This document shows positions 31,934 through 40,719 of a stretch of DNA of 43,671 nt, in pieces. Position 1 is the stretch's first letter, and the number at the start of each line of letters is the position of its first letter. The stretch comes from Chromatiales bacterium (GTDB lineage Bacteria > Pseudomonadota > Gammaproteobacteria > Thiohalomonadales > Thiohalomonadaceae). Both the position numbers and the translations under genes were made by a program. The notes under the pieces are model-generated. The model had not been told where the DNA came from. It saw only the letters and a list, made by a program, of their open reading frames with translations, and did not search any database. Location: positions 1 through 43,671 of the forward strand of contig QKFD01000052.1 in the NCBI GenBank assembly GCA_003251535.1. Reading direction: 5' to 3'.

Positions 31934-33169
31934 TCACATCATGCCGGCAAACGGTTGGACCTCTACCAGGCTGCCCGCCTCCACACTGCCGCTCTCCGCC
32001 GGCAGCACGATAAAGCAGTCGGCCAGGCTCATGGAGCGCAGGATATGGGAGCCCTGCGACCCGGTGGCGCGCACGCTCAGCTGGCCATTGGCGTCGCGCT
32101 GGAGCTGGCCACGCTGAAAGTCGAGACGGCCAGGCTCCTTCTTCAGGGCGGTGGTGCAGGGCAGATGCAGGCTGATAGGCTCCACCTGCTCCTCACCCAT
32201 CAACCGGCGCAGGGCGGGCTGGACGATCTGGTAGAAGGTGACCATGGCCGAGACCGGGTTGCCTGGGAGCCCGAAGAACCATGCCTGGCGGAGGCGACCA
32301 AAGGCGAGCGGCTTGCCCGGCTTCATGGCGATCTTCCACAGCCGTACCTCGCCCAGCGCCTCCAGCGCCTCCTTCACATAGTCCGCCTCACCCACCGAGA
32401 CCCCGCCGGAGGTGATCACCACATCGGCCATGGCCGCCGCCTGCTCGAAGGCAGCGTGGACCGCCTCCCGCTGATCGGGGATGACGCCGAGATCCAGCAG
32501 CTCCACCCCGAGGCGGCTCAACATGCCGTGCAGGGTGTAGCGGTTGCTGTCGTAGATCTCACCGCTACCCAGCGGCTCACCGAGGGAGCGCAACTCATCG
32601 CCGGTGGAGAAGAAGGCGATGCGCGGTCGGCGCGTCACCCGCACCTCTGGGATCCCGAGGGAGGCGATGAGCCCCAGCTCCGGCGGTAGCAGCCGTTTGC
32701 CCGCCTCCAGCACCCGCTCACCGCGGGTGAGATCCTCACCCGCCAGGCGCACATTGGCCCCCAGCTTGACTCCAGCGGGGACGAAGACCGTCTCCCCCTC
32801 GCGCCGTACCCGCTCCTGGATCACCACGCTATCGGCCCCTTGGGGCAGGGGCGCACCGGTCATGATGCGCACCGCTTGGGTCGCTGCCAGGGTGCCCTCA
32901 AAGGCGTGACCAGCAAAGCTCTCGCCGATCACCGTCAAACCCACCTCGCCACTCTGGGGCAGGTCGCCGGCGCGGATGGCGTAGCCGTCCATAGCAGAGT
33001 TGACGTAGGAGGGGACATCGATAGGGGAGATCAGTGGCGCCGCCAACACCCGGCCCAGGGCGCTGCGCAGTGGCAGCTGCTCGCTGCCTGGGAGTGGGCT
33101 GAGATCGGTGAGGATGCGCTGGCGCGCCTCGCCCAACGGCATGAGAGGGGAGGATTTGGGATCGGCCAT
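31934..33169 (-). CDS. moeA: Molybdopterin molybdotransferase MoeA
   Basis: MoeA inserts molybdate into adenylylated molybdopterin to form the molybdenum cofactor. The 411-residue protein has the family landmarks: PSYVNSAMDGYAIR, RIMTGAPLPQGADSVV, FFSTGDELRSLGEP, YDSNRYTL, ITSGGVSVGEADYVKE, KIAMKPGKPLAFG and GLPGNPVSAMVTF. It should serve molybdenum enzymes such as MsrP, encoded about 3.7 kb away. A terminator separates it from yebC upstream, so it has its own promoter; TTATA lies 20-25 bases before ATG 33169. A sulfurtransferase gene follows closely. Confidence 0.97.
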   Translation of the reverse strand: MADPKSSPLMPLGEARQRILTDLSPLPGSEQLPLRSALGRVLAAPLISPIDVPSYVNSAMDGYAIRAGDLPQSGEVGLTVIGESFAGHAFEGTLAATQAVRIMTGAPLPQGADSVVIQERVRREGETVFVPAGVKLGANVRLAGEDLTRGERVLEAGKRLLPPELGLIASLGIPEVRVTRRPRIAFFSTGDELRSLGEPLGSGEIYDSNRYTLHGMLSRLGVELLDLGVIPDQREAVHAAFEQAAAMADVVITSGGVSVGEADYVKEALEALGEVRLWKIAMKPGKPLAFGRLRQAWFFGLPGNPVSAMVTFYQIVQPALRRLMGEEQVEPISLHLPCTTALKKEPGRLDFQRGQLQRDANGQLSVRATGSQGSHILRSMSLADCFIVLPAESGSVEAGSLVEVQPFAGMM

Positions 33170-33199
33170 GGTTATATTCGGCTCTCTATAACGGTTGCG

Positions 33200-33234
33200 A
33201 AAAGCCCCCCTGCGGGCAGGCCCGCAACCGGGGC
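33200..33234 (-). terminator. Terminator after yebC (minus strand)
   Basis: On the minus strand GCCCC plus GCGGGC pair with GCCCGC plus GGGGC around an internal loop, followed by TTTT (complement of AAAA at 33200-33203). The core stem covers 33212-33225. Confidence 0.65.
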
Positions 33235-33264
33235 GTGGTGTCCCGATTGCGGGGGCGGAGGGGT

Positions 33265-33966
33265 TTAGTCTGCTAGACCCGCGTAGACGGTCTGCACGTC
33301 GTCATCGGCGTCGATCGCCTCCAGGAACGCCTCTACCTCGGTCCGCTCCGCCTCGCCCACCGTCATCGGGTTTTTGGGGCGGTAGCCCAACTGGGCGGAG
33401 TTGACGCTAAAACCGTGCTCGGGCAGGGCGCGGCTGACGGCATCCAGATCGGAGGGCTCGGTGTAGAACAGGGTGTCCCCCTCGTCGCCCGGCTCCAGAT
33501 CGGTGGCACCTGCCTCAATGGCCGCCAGCTCCGGATCGGCATCGGCACTGCTGGGGGTCGCATCGATGATGCCGAGGTGATCGAAATCCCAGGAGACAGA
33601 ACCGGAGGAGCCGAGCTGCCCCTTGCGGAACAGTACCCGCATACTGGAGATGGTGCGGTTGACGTTGTCGGTGAGGCACTCGACGATCACCGGTACCCGG
33701 TGGGGGGCAAAGCCCTCGTAGATCACCTTCTCATAGCTCACACCGGCGTCCAGGAGGCCGGCCCCCTTTTTGATGGCCCGCTCCAACGTATCCTTCGGCA
33801 TAGAGGCCTTTTTGGCCTGATCTACGGCGAGTCGGAGCCGGGGATTGGAGTCGGGATCGGCACCGTTGCGCGCCGCCACCATGATCTCTTTTGCCAGTTT
33901 GGTGAACAGCCGCCCTTTGGCATTGGCGGCGGCCTCTTTACCTTTTGCTTTCCACTGTGCGCCCAT
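33265..33966 (-). CDS. YebC/TACO1-family protein
   Basis: The 233-residue protein begins [18 protein letters not shown] and continues [15 protein letters not shown], the family's N-terminal signature; the more usual start is MAGHSKWANIKHRK, so this is a divergent member. Later landmarks are [42 protein letters not shown] and GSVSWDFD. YebC proteins bind the ribosome and help translation of difficult stretches such as polyproline runs; older work describes them as DNA-binding regulators. The variant N-terminus suggests the YeeN-like subgroup. ATG 33966 is well placed. A terminator follows before moeA. Confidence 0.9.
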   Translation of the reverse strand: MGAQWKAKGKEAAANAKGRLFTKLAKEIMVAARNGADPDSNPRLRLAVDQAKKASMPKDTLERAIKKGAGLLDAGVSYEKVIYEGFAPHRVPVIVECLTDNVNRTISSMRVLFRKGQLGSSGSVSWDFDHLGIIDATPSSADADPELAAIEAGATDLEPGDEGDTLFYTEPSDLDAVSRALPEHGFSVNSAQLGYRPKNPMTVGEAERTEVEAFLEAIDADDDVQTVYAGLAD

Positions 33967-34304
33967 GTTGGTTCCTCAGATTCATCACCCCGCAACGGGG
34001 GACGAAGGCGTGGATGTTATTGAAATCACTGCTTATCACCCCGGCGCGGCCCCATTTCTTACCACCGTCCGAACGCGCCGTAACGGTGCTGAGAGATCCA
34101 GGCCGATCGGCAGCTGCCGCCGTGACCGGGTGCGGTAGGGCAGGGATCCTACCTGTGCGCTCGACGATGCACCAGCGGGGAGGTGAGCGGCAGGGGAGGG
34201 TTGTGATGAAAAAGTGAGATCTGCGCGAAAGGGGCGTGAGACCCGAGGTTCATGCTGCTTCCCAACACGGCGGATGGTCCGCCCTGTTAAACGGAGGAAT
34301 CCCA
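33967..34304. other. Intergenic stretch ahead of the hvf operon
   Basis: This 338-base gap separates yebC from hvfA and should contain both promoters. A short CCCC/GGGG stem lies at 33989-34001. GTAACG at 34080-34085 recalls ECF-sigma -35 elements, but I see no well-spaced -10. An AT-rich patch occurs near 34200-34225. No gene of convincing quality is seen. Confidence 0.4.
34264..34288 (+). promoter_or_regulatory. Hairpin just before the hvfA ribosome site
   Basis: AACA-C-GGCGGA pairs with TCCGCC-C-TGTT around a TGG loop: a 10-bp stem with one C-C mismatch. It ends two bases before the ACGGAGGAAT ribosome site, so it could affect translation or mRNA stability of the precursor gene. Confidence 0.5.
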
Positions 34305-34589
34305 ATGAAACAGACCACCGGCATCACCCTTGGCCTCGCCCTCGGCGGCGTATTTGCTTTTGGCTCCGCCCTGGCCGATGGCGGCAACCCCTTCACCACC
34401 GTTGAGCACGGCCCCCTACAGGTCGCGGCTGCCGGTGAGGCGCAGTGCGGTGAGGCGAAGTGCGGCGGTAATAAGAAGCCCACCCCTGCCACCGACATGC
34501 CGAGCACCCCGGAGGCGAAGTGCGGTGCCAACACCGGTGATAAGGGGGAGCCGGCGCCGGGCGAAGCCAAGTGCGGCGCTAACAAGTAG
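34305..34589 (+). CDS. hvfA: HvfA-like precursor of a copper/metal-binding RiPP
   Basis: This 94-residue precursor has a Sec signal (residues 1-24, ending SALA) and a Gly/Pro/Lys-rich mature part. It holds four cysteines, each in a Glu-Ala-Lys/Gln-Cys-Gly motif: C48, C53, C73 and C90. The first two motifs are directly joined (EAQCGEAKCG). In related HvfA/GigA peptides the cysteines of EGKCG motifs are turned into oxazolone/thioamide rings by a DUF692 enzyme, and the product binds copper (or other soft metals). The next three genes encode that machinery. GGAGG precedes ATG 34305. Unlike the common EGKCG, the second position is Ala in every motif here. Confidence 0.88.
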   Translation: MKQTTGITLGLALGGVFAFGSALADGGNPFTTVEHGPLQVAAAGEAQCGEAKCGGNKKPTPATDMPSTPEAKCGANTGDKGEPAPGEAKCGANK

Positions 34590-34601
34590 TCGGTGACGGT
34601 C

Positions 34602-35444
34602 ATGGAGCACCGTCACCTGCAAGGTGCCGGTCTGGGTCTGCGGCGCGCCCTGATGGGCGCGCTCGCCGACGCCCCGACCGCTGCCATCGATTTCCTGGAG
34701 CTGGCCCCGGAGAACTGGCTGGGGCTGGGTGGCTACTACCCGCGGGCCTTGGCGGCGCTGGGGGAGCGCTGGCCCTTGGTGTGTCATGGTCTCTCCCTCT
34801 CCCTGGGTTCACCCGACCCGCTGGATGGGGCGCTGCTCGACCAGTTAAAGGGCTTTTTTCAGCGCTATGAGGTCCCGCTCTATTCGGAACACCTCTCCTA
34901 CTGCTCCGCTGACGGCCACCTCTACGACCTGCTGCCGCTGCCCTTTACGGAGGAGGCAGTACACCACGTTGCCGGCCGTATCCGGCAGGTGCAGGAGCGG
35001 TTGGAGCGGCGCATCGCGGTGGAGAACATCTCGGCCTATCTGCGTCCACCCGGGACCTTGGGGGAGGCGGAGTTCATCTGTGCCGTGCTGGCGGAGGCCG
35101 ATTGTGATCTGTTGTTGGATGTCAACAACGCCTACGTCAACGGCGTCAATCACGGGGAGGACCCGGTCGCCTTCATCCGCGCCCTGCCACCGGAGCGGGT
35201 GGTCTATATCCACGTGGCCGGCCACTACCGCGAGGCGACCGATCTACTGATCGATACCCATGGGGCGGCGGTGGTCGATCCCGTCTGGTCACTGTTGGGC
35301 GTCGCCTACGACCACTGTGGGGTACGCCCGACGCTCCTGGAGCGGGACTTCAATCTGCCACCACTACCGCAGCTACTGGCGGAGGTGGAGACCATCCGCC
35401 ATCTACAACGGCAGGGAGGGTGGCGCCATGCAGCCTGTGCCTGA
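34602..35444 (+). CDS. hvfB: DUF692/MNIO multinuclear iron oxygenase (HvfB-like)
   Basis: HvfB-type enzymes use a cluster of two or three irons and oxygen to remodel cysteine residues of a RiPP precursor. The 280-residue TIM-barrel protein shows the family residues in order: [96 protein letters not shown] and LLERDFN. The His, Asp, Glu and Asn residues of these segments form the iron sites. ATG 34602 is preferred; GTG 34593 is possible. It lies 12 bases after hvfA and its end overlaps hvfC by 17 bases. Confidence 0.95.
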   Translation: MEHRHLQGAGLGLRRALMGALADAPTAAIDFLELAPENWLGLGGYYPRALAALGERWPLVCHGLSLSLGSPDPLDGALLDQLKGFFQRYEVPLYSEHLSYCSADGHLYDLLPLPFTEEAVHHVAGRIRQVQERLERRIAVENISAYLRPPGTLGEAEFICAVLAEADCDLLLDVNNAYVNGVNHGEDPVAFIRALPPERVVYIHVAGHYREATDLLIDTHGAAVVDPVWSLLGVAYDHCGVRPTLLERDFNLPPLPQLLAEVETIRHLQRQGGWRHAACA

Positions 35445-36174
35445 ACTGGCGGCGGGGCAGTTCGCCTTTGCCAACCACCTGCGTGACCCTGCCCGGCGGC
35501 CACCACCGGAGGGGTGTGCGCCAGAGCGGGTGGCCGTTTATGGCGAACTCTTTTTTAACAATATTGATGGTGTCCTGGGTGACGCCCTGCCGCAGCTGCG
35601 AGGACAGTTAGGGGCGGGGCAGTGGCAGCAGCTGGTGCGCCGTTTCTATGCCGAACAGAACCATCGAGAGCCGCTGTTTCATCGCCTGCCGGGGGAGTTT
35701 GTCACCTGGCTGGCCGGCGGTGGGGCGCTGCTGCCACTCCCTCTGCTGGAGCTGGCCGACTTTGAGTGGCAGCGATTGAGTCTGAGCTGGGCCGAAGCGG
35801 CGGCGGTGCCACCCACCGTCGCTGGGGGCTTACGGCTCCTGGCGCCGCAGCGACTGCTGGGCTACCGCTATCCAGTCCACCGCCTGCCTGGGTCTGCCGT
35901 GGCCGAGAGCAGTTGGTTGTTACTGTGGCGTAACCGCCACGATAGGGTGGAGTTGATGGAGCTGACGCCAGCCGGGGCGCTGCTGCTGTCGCGTGTGGCG
36001 GCCAACCCTAGCCATCGCAGTGGGGAGCTACTGGCCGAGGTCGCTACGACCATCGGCCATCCCGATCCGGCGGCGGCCAGCGCCTTTGGCCGGCAGCTAC
36101 TGGTGCGCTGGCGGGAGCTGGGGGTGATCGCGGGGGAGATCGACGGAGGGTCAGGGCATGAAGCTACTCACTGA
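35428..36174 (+). CDS. hvfC: DUF2063 RiPP maturation partner (HvfC-like)
   Basis: The 248-residue protein starts at ATG 35428 after GGGAGGG and overlaps hvfB by 17 bases. It has the DUF2063 domain at the N-terminus (about 5-95): [19 protein letters not shown], then [22 protein letters not shown] and [21 protein letters not shown]. The C-terminal half has a winged-helix-like part ([13 protein letters not shown] and following). In this RiPP class the DUF2063 protein is thought to bind the precursor and deliver it to the DUF692 enzyme. The motif RxYxE/L-FFNN is conserved in the family. The end overlaps hvfX by 17 bases. Confidence 0.92.
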   Translation: MQPVPELAAGQFAFANHLRDPARRPPPEGCAPERVAVYGELFFNNIDGVLGDALPQLRGQLGAGQWQQLVRRFYAEQNHREPLFHRLPGEFVTWLAGGGALLPLPLLELADFEWQRLSLSWAEAAAVPPTVAGGLRLLAPQRLLGYRYPVHRLPGSAVAESSWLLLWRNRHDRVELMELTPAGALLLSRVAANPSHRSGELLAEVATTIGHPDPAAASAFGRQLLVRWRELGVIAGEIDGGSGHEATH

Positions 36175-36760
36175 GATACAGCGCCTGATGGTGCTGACCC
36201 AGCGGGCGGATCTGTTGGCACCCCTGCTGTTGCGGCTCTATCTGGTCCCCATCCTCTGGGAGTCAGGGGGCCGTAAGTTGGCCCATATGGAGGCGACCAT
36301 CAGCTGGTTTGGCAACCCGGAGTGGGGCCTGGGGCTGCCCTTTCCGGCCCTGCTGGCGTGGCTTGCCACCCTCACCGAGGTTGGGGGGGCGGTGGCACTA
36401 CTACTGGGGTTGGGGGTGCGCTGGATGGCCATCCCCTTGATGATCACCATGCTGGTGGCGGCCCTGACCGCCCATTGGGAGAACGGCTGGTTGGCCATCG
36501 CGGCCAGCGATTCGGTCGCGGCGTTGCGTTTGGATGGGCTACTGGAGTGGTTGGCGCAAGAGCACCCAGGGCGTTATCACTACATCACTGAACTCGGCAC
36601 GCCGGTGGTACTCAATAACGGCATTGAGTTTGCCGCCACCTACTTTGTGATGCTCCTGGCCCTCTTCTTCCTCGGCGCCGGCCGTTGGCTCAGCCTCGAC
36701 TACTGGCTGGGTCGCTACCTGTTCGGCTACCACCGGCCGTGCACACCGGCCACGCCCTGA
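36158..36760 (+). CDS. hvfX: DoxX-family membrane protein (HvfX-like)
   Basis: This 200-residue protein has four predicted membrane segments, near residues 17-35, 60-84, 88-108 and 150-170, as in the DoxX family. Landmarks are RLYLVPILWESGGRKLAHM, FPALLAWLATLTEVGGAVAL and NNGIEFAATYFVMLLALFF. In copper-RiPP operons the DoxX-like protein is the usual fourth gene and may handle the metal or electrons at the inner membrane; its exact role is unclear. GGAGGG precedes ATG 36158. The coding end of hvfC overlaps it. A 126-base gap with an 8-bp inverted repeat leads to msrP. Confidence 0.9.
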   Translation: MKLLTEIQRLMVLTQRADLLAPLLLRLYLVPILWESGGRKLAHMEATISWFGNPEWGLGLPFPALLAWLATLTEVGGAVALLLGLGVRWMAIPLMITMLVAALTAHWENGWLAIAASDSVAALRLDGLLEWLAQEHPGRYHYITELGTPVVLNNGIEFAATYFVMLLALFFLGAGRWLSLDYWLGRYLFGYHRPCTPATP

Positions 36761-36767
36761 GATGGGG

Positions 36768-36813
36768 GCGCCGGCCAGTAGGCAGAGTGCCCTTCCACCC
36801 CTTCCGCCGGCGC
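36768..36813. repeat. Inverted repeat between hvfX and msrP
   Basis: GCGCCGGC (36768-36775) and GCCGGCGC (36806-36813) are perfect complements across a 30-base loop. It may weaken read-through from hvf into msrPQ or shape the msrP leader; no T-run follows. Confidence 0.4.
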
Positions 36814-36886
36814 AGTGGTTGGGCTGTGCCACGCGGATCTCTACGACCGATCAGACCCCTCTGCTGGGGTCCTTGGGAGAGCTGCC

Positions 36887-37846
36887 ATGTTGATTCGACG
36901 AGCCGCCGATATCCGCCCCTCAGAGATCACCGATGAGAAGGTGTGGCGCGCCCGCCGCGACTTCCTGCGGTTGGGGGCTGCTGGGGCGTTACTGCTCACC
37001 TCGCCGGCCCGTGCCGGTCTGTTCGATAGCACCCCAGAGCCGCCGCCGGGCCGGGCCGACTTCACCGGCCTCAATACCACCTGGGGCAGCGAGCTGAAGG
37101 CCAACAGCTGGCAGGAGATCACCACCTACAACAACTTCTACGAGCTGGGTACCGACAAGGCCGATCCGGCCCAGAATGCCCACTACTTCACCCCCCAACC
37201 GTGGTCGGTTGCCATTGAGGGGGAGGTGGCGCGGCCAGGTCGCTTAGGCGTTGAGGACCTCATCGCCCGCCACCCGCTGGAGGAGCGGATCTACCGGCTG
37301 CGCTGTGTGGAGGGGTGGTCGATGGTGATCCCTTGGGTGGGGTTTCCGCTGGCCGACCTACTCAAGCGCTTCGAACCTACCGCCAATGCCAAATATGTGG
37401 AGTTCACCACCCTCCATGATCCGCAGCGGCTGCCCGGGCAGCAGCGTGCCGTCCTCCCTTGGCCCTATGTGGAGGGGCTGCGAATGGACGAGGCGATGCA
37501 CCCTCTCAGTCTCATCGCCGTGGGGCTCTATGGGCGGATGCTCCCGGCCCAGAATGGGGCGCCGCTACGGCTAGTGGTGCCGTGGAAGTATGGCTTTAAG
37601 AGCATCAAATCCATCGTCCGCATCCGGCTGACGGAGCAGATGCCGCAGACCACCTGGCACCGGGCCAATGCCCATGAGTATGGTTTTTATGCCAACGTCA
37701 ATCCGGCCGTGGACCACCCGCGCTGGAGTCAGGCCCGGGAGCGGCGCATCGGTGAGTTTTTGAAGCGCGATACCCTACCGTTCAATGGCTATGGGGAGCA
37801 GGTGGCCTCCCTCTATAGCGGCATGGATCTGACGCAATGGTTTTAA
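36887..37846 (+). CDS. msrP: Protein-methionine-sulfoxide reductase MsrP, molybdenum catalytic subunit
   Basis: MsrP reduces oxidised methionines in periplasmic proteins. The 319-residue protein has a Tat signal, with [16 protein letters not shown] at residues about 23-38, as expected for a cofactor-bearing exported protein. The molybdenum-ligand Cys lies in [29 protein letters not shown] and the C-terminal [10 protein letters not shown] are family landmarks. GGAGAG precedes ATG 36887, giving a proper Tat signal. Its 3' end overlaps msrQ by 10 bases. It lies just behind a copper-RiPP operon, and moeA is encoded nearby. Confidence 0.96.
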   Translation: MLIRRAADIRPSEITDEKVWRARRDFLRLGAAGALLLTSPARAGLFDSTPEPPPGRADFTGLNTTWGSELKANSWQEITTYNNFYELGTDKADPAQNAHYFTPQPWSVAIEGEVARPGRLGVEDLIARHPLEERIYRLRCVEGWSMVIPWVGFPLADLLKRFEPTANAKYVEFTTLHDPQRLPGQQRAVLPWPYVEGLRMDEAMHPLSLIAVGLYGRMLPAQNGAPLRLVVPWKYGFKSIKSIVRIRLTEQMPQTTWHRANAHEYGFYANVNPAVDHPRWSQARERRIGEFLKRDTLPFNGYGEQVASLYSGMDLTQWF

Positions 37847-38487
37847 CCACCCCCATGGACCGAGCCCAGGGGCGCGCCAGGCAGTCGTCCGACCCCGTGC
37901 GTTGGCTAAAACCTCTGCTATTCGGCTTGGCGTTACTCCCCCTGGCCCTCATGGGGTGGGATACGGTGAGTGGTGGCCTGGGGGCCAACCCCATTGAGAG
38001 CCTCATCCGCCGTAATGGCGACTGGGCGTTGCGGTTTCTACTCTTGACCCTGACCATCACCCCGCTGCGGGAGTTGAGCGGCTGGAGCGGTGCCATTCGG
38101 TTGCGCCGGATGATCGGGCTGTTTGCCTTCTTCTATGCCACCCTCCATCTTGCCGGCTATGTGGTGTTGGAGCAGTTTTTCGACTGGCCGGCGATGGGGG
38201 CCGATCTCCTGAAACGGCCCTATATCACCCTGGGCATGGGCTGCTTTTTGCTCCTGCTGCCCCTCGCCATCACCTCCACCAACGGCATGATTAGGCGGTT
38301 GGGGGGACGGCGCTGGCGGGCCCTGCACCGGCTTATCTATCCCGCCGCCCTGTTGGCGGTGGCCCACTACTTCCTGTTGGTCAAGGCGGATCTGCGCGAG
38401 CCAATACTTTACGGCGCCCTGTTGGCCCTGCTCCTGGGCTATCGGCTGGTGCGGGCGCTGCCGGGGCGGCATTCAGCCGCTGGATAG
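37837..38487 (+). CDS. msrQ: MsrQ haem-binding membrane subunit
   Basis: MsrQ passes electrons from the quinone pool or flavin reductase to MsrP. The 216-residue protein has about six membrane segments and belongs to the ferric-reductase-like transmembrane family. Landmarks are GALRFLLL-type helix 2 ([18 protein letters not shown]), [20 protein letters not shown] with haem-ligand His, PYITLGM, and [22 protein letters not shown] with further haem-ligand His residues. The ATG at 37837 overlaps the msrP end; ATG 37855 is an alternative that would trim the leader. The N-terminal segment is polar, as is common. The pair is probably always made together. Confidence 0.95.
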   Translation: MVLTTPMDRAQGRARQSSDPVRWLKPLLFGLALLPLALMGWDTVSGGLGANPIESLIRRNGDWALRFLLLTLTITPLRELSGWSGAIRLRRMIGLFAFFYATLHLAGYVVLEQFFDWPAMGADLLKRPYITLGMGCFLLLLPLAITSTNGMIRRLGGRRWRALHRLIYPAALLAVAHYFLLVKADLREPILYGALLALLLGYRLVRALPGRHSAAG

Positions 38488-38736
38488 GGGGGGACTCACA
38501 ATCGTCATAGGGTTGACTTGGACATTAGCGGCCATATGAACAAGACTGCTAAGCGGTCGGTCAGCGTGAGCCATACCGGCTGAGGCGGCTGAAGCGGGTA
38601 TGCAAACTGATGTACAGTGCTCGCAACTATCCGCTATTCTTTATGGCTTAAGTCAACAACCAAGAATCGTTCTAACCGGCCCGGCCGGCCCTGGAACCCC
38701 CCCAGATTCCCAACACGGAGCAAGAAGGAGTCAATG

Positions 38737-39321
38737 ATGAAGCACGAACTGCCTGCCCTGCCCTACGCCAAGAACGCCCTGGAGCCGCACATCTCTGCCG
38801 AGACCCTGGAGTTCCACCACGGCAAGCACCACCAGACCTACGTGGACAACCTCAACAAGCTGGTGCCGGGGACCGAGTTTGAGAACGCCTCCCTGGAGGA
38901 GATCATCAAGAAGGCGTCGGCGGGTGGCATCTTCAACAATGCAGCCCAGGTCTGGAACCACACCTTCTACTGGAACTGCATGGGGCCGGGTGCCGGCGGC
39001 GAGCCCACGGGCGCCCTGGCCGAGGCGATCAACCAGGCGTTTGGCTCCTTCGAGGCCTTTAAGGAGAAGTTTTCCACCTCCGGTGCCACCAACTTCGGTT
39101 CTGGCTGGACCTGGCTGGTGAAGGGGACCGATGGCGCCCTGGAGATCGTCAACACCTCCAACGCCGGTAACCCGATGACCGATGGTAAGACCCCGCTGCT
39201 CACCTGCGATGTCTGGGAGCACGCCTACTACATCGACTATCGCAACGCCCGTCCCAAATATATCGCCTCCTTCTGGTCCCTGGTGAACTGGGCCTTTGTG
39301 GCCGAGCAGTTCGCCGCCTGA
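38737..39321 (+). CDS. sodB: Iron superoxide dismutase
   Basis: SodB turns superoxide to oxygen and hydrogen peroxide in the cytoplasm. The 194-residue protein shows the metal ligands His27 (LEFHHGKHH), a second His in [12 protein letters not shown], and Asp and His in [12 protein letters not shown]. The segment [12 protein letters not shown] with its Gln is typical of the iron type rather than the manganese type. AAGGAG at 38725-38730 lies six bases before ATG 38737, preferred over ATG 38734. A 7-bp stem lies shortly after the gene (GGCCCCG 39357-39363 with CGGGGCC 39388-39394). It joins the oxidant-defence theme of the msrPQ region. Confidence 0.97.
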   Translation: MKHELPALPYAKNALEPHISAETLEFHHGKHHQTYVDNLNKLVPGTEFENASLEEIIKKASAGGIFNNAAQVWNHTFYWNCMGPGAGGEPTGALAEAINQAFGSFEAFKEKFSTSGATNFGSGWTWLVKGTDGALEIVNTSNAGNPMTDGKTPLLTCDVWEHAYYIDYRNARPKYIASFWSLVNWAFVAEQFAA

Positions 39322-39429
39322 GGGTAGTGCCAGAGGGGTAACACTCCTCGCAGATAGGCCCCGGATCGCCGCTCAGTCGCGTCGGTTCGGGGCCGATTTG
39401 CCGTAAATGAGTTGCAGCTCTGTTGCCCG

Positions 39430-39458
39430 TTGCACCCCTCCCGATCACCCATTAGAAT
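39430..39458 (+). promoter_or_regulatory. Possible sigma-70 promoter of argD
   Basis: TTGCAC (39430-39435), a 17-base spacer and TAGAAT (39453-39458). The -10 is good (5 of 6) and the -35 only partial. Transcription would start near 39465, about ten bases before a terminator-like hairpin. Confidence 0.4.
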
Positions 39459-39475
39459 CCCCCCTTTGGCTGATC

Positions 39476-39511
39476 GGCAGTCTTCGTTCGGGACTGCCTT
39501 TTTGCTTTTTT
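39476..39511 (+). terminator. Terminator-like hairpin in the argD leader
   Basis: GGCAGTC (39476-39482) pairs with GACTGCC (39492-39498) over a 9-base loop, followed by TTTTTGCTTTTTT (39499-39511). The T-run ends 15 bases before the argD start codon. It may end sodB transcription or act as an attenuator of argD. Confidence 0.8.
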
Positions 39512-39525
39512 GAGCGGGGAAAACG

Positions 39526-40716
39526 ATGTCCGACGCACTGATGACCACCTACGCACGGCTGCCGGTGACCTTTGAGCGGGGGGAAGGCGCCTGGCTCTGG
39601 GATACCGAGGGTAAGAAGTACCTCGATGCCATCAGTGGCATCGCTGTTTGCAACTTGGGACATGCTCATCCCCGAGTGGCAGAGGCGATCTGTGATCAGG
39701 CTCGTCGCCTGGTTCACACCTCCAATGTCTATGGCATCGCTAACCAGGCGGCGCTGGGTGAGCGGTTGACGGCGCTGTCGGGGATGGAGCGGGTCTTTTT
39801 CGCCAACTCCGGCGCCGAGGCCAATGAGGCCGCCATCAAGCTGGCACGGCTCTATGGCCATAAGCGTGGCATCGACACCCCGGTCACCATTGTCGCCGAG
39901 CGCAGTTTCCACGGCCGCACCATGGCCACCCTTACCGCCACGGGTAATCGCAAGATCCAAGCGGGTTTTGAGCCGCTGGTGAGTGGCTTTGCGCGGGTCC
40001 CCTACGACGATATCGAGTCGATCCGTACCGTCGGCAAGAACGCCCCCGGCGTGGTTGCGGTGCTGGTGGAGCCGGTGCAGGGGGAGGGCGGGGTACGGAT
40101 CCCTGCCAGTGACTATCTACAGCAGCTGCGCGCCCTCTGCGATGAGAACGGCTGGCTGCTGATGCTGGATGAGATCCAGACAGGTATGGGGCGGACCGGC
40201 CAGTGGTTCGGTTATCAGAACAGCGGCGTCCTGCCGGATGTCATCACCCTCGCCAAAGGGCTCGGCAACGGTGTCCCCATCGGTGCCTGCCTGGCCCGCG
40301 GAGAGGCGGCAACCCTATTCCAGCCGGGTAACCACGGCTCCACCTTTGGTGGTAACCCCCTCGCCTGCGCGGCGGGGTTGGCGGTGTGTGATGCCCTGGA
40401 GCAGGGGGCCCTGGTGGAGCGGGCGCGGCTGCTCGGTGAGCGGATGTTGAACGGTTTCCGTAGCCAGCTGGCAGAGCAGCCCTTTGTCAGCGAGATCCGC
40501 GGTCAGGGGCTGCTACTGGGTATCGAGCTGGATCGCCCCTGTGGGATCTTGATGCAGCGCGCCTTGGCGGCGGGTCTGCTCATCAATGTCACTGCCGACT
40601 CCACGGTACGACTGCTCCCCCCCTTCGTCCTCACCGATGACGAGGCGGATCAGATCGTCGCCGAGGTGAGCCGGCTTATCATCGAATTCGGCCAAGAGCC
40701 GCAGCAGCAGGGCTGA
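39526..40716 (+). CDS. argD: Acetylornithine aminotransferase
   Basis: ArgD is a pyridoxal-phosphate enzyme that makes N-acetylornithine in arginine synthesis, and can act on succinyl-diaminopimelate in lysine synthesis. The 396-residue protein shows AISGIAVCNLGHAHP, FFANSGAEANEAAIKLAR, FHGRTMATL, VLVEPVQGEGG, LMLDEIQTGMGRTG and the PLP lysine in ITLAKGLGNGVPIGA. ATG 39526 has GAGCGGGG about nine bases upstream. The gene begins just after an intrinsic-terminator-like hairpin and is followed three bases later by argF, so the pair forms an operon. Confidence 0.97.
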   Translation: MSDALMTTYARLPVTFERGEGAWLWDTEGKKYLDAISGIAVCNLGHAHPRVAEAICDQARRLVHTSNVYGIANQAALGERLTALSGMERVFFANSGAEANEAAIKLARLYGHKRGIDTPVTIVAERSFHGRTMATLTATGNRKIQAGFEPLVSGFARVPYDDIESIRTVGKNAPGVVAVLVEPVQGEGGVRIPASDYLQQLRALCDENGWLLMLDEIQTGMGRTGQWFGYQNSGVLPDVITLAKGLGNGVPIGACLARGEAATLFQPGNHGSTFGGNPLACAAGLAVCDALEQGALVERARLLGERMLNGFRSQLAEQPFVSEIRGQGLLLGIELDRPCGILMQRALAAGLLINVTADSTVRLLPPFVLTDDEADQIVAEVSRLIIEFGQEPQQQG

Positions 40717-40719
40717 GCC

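Noticed and set aside
31892-32689. Plus-strand frame opposite moeA
   Set aside because: Shadow of moeA with no recognisable fold and no ribosome site.
34080-34107. GTAACG / CGAT pair as an ECF-sigma promoter of hvfA
   Set aside because: The spacer is about 18 bases, the -10 is ordinary in GC-rich DNA, and it lies more than 200 bases before the gene.
38536-38583. 15-codon reading frame starting MNKTAKRS
   Set aside because: Too short, and no ribosome site is seen.
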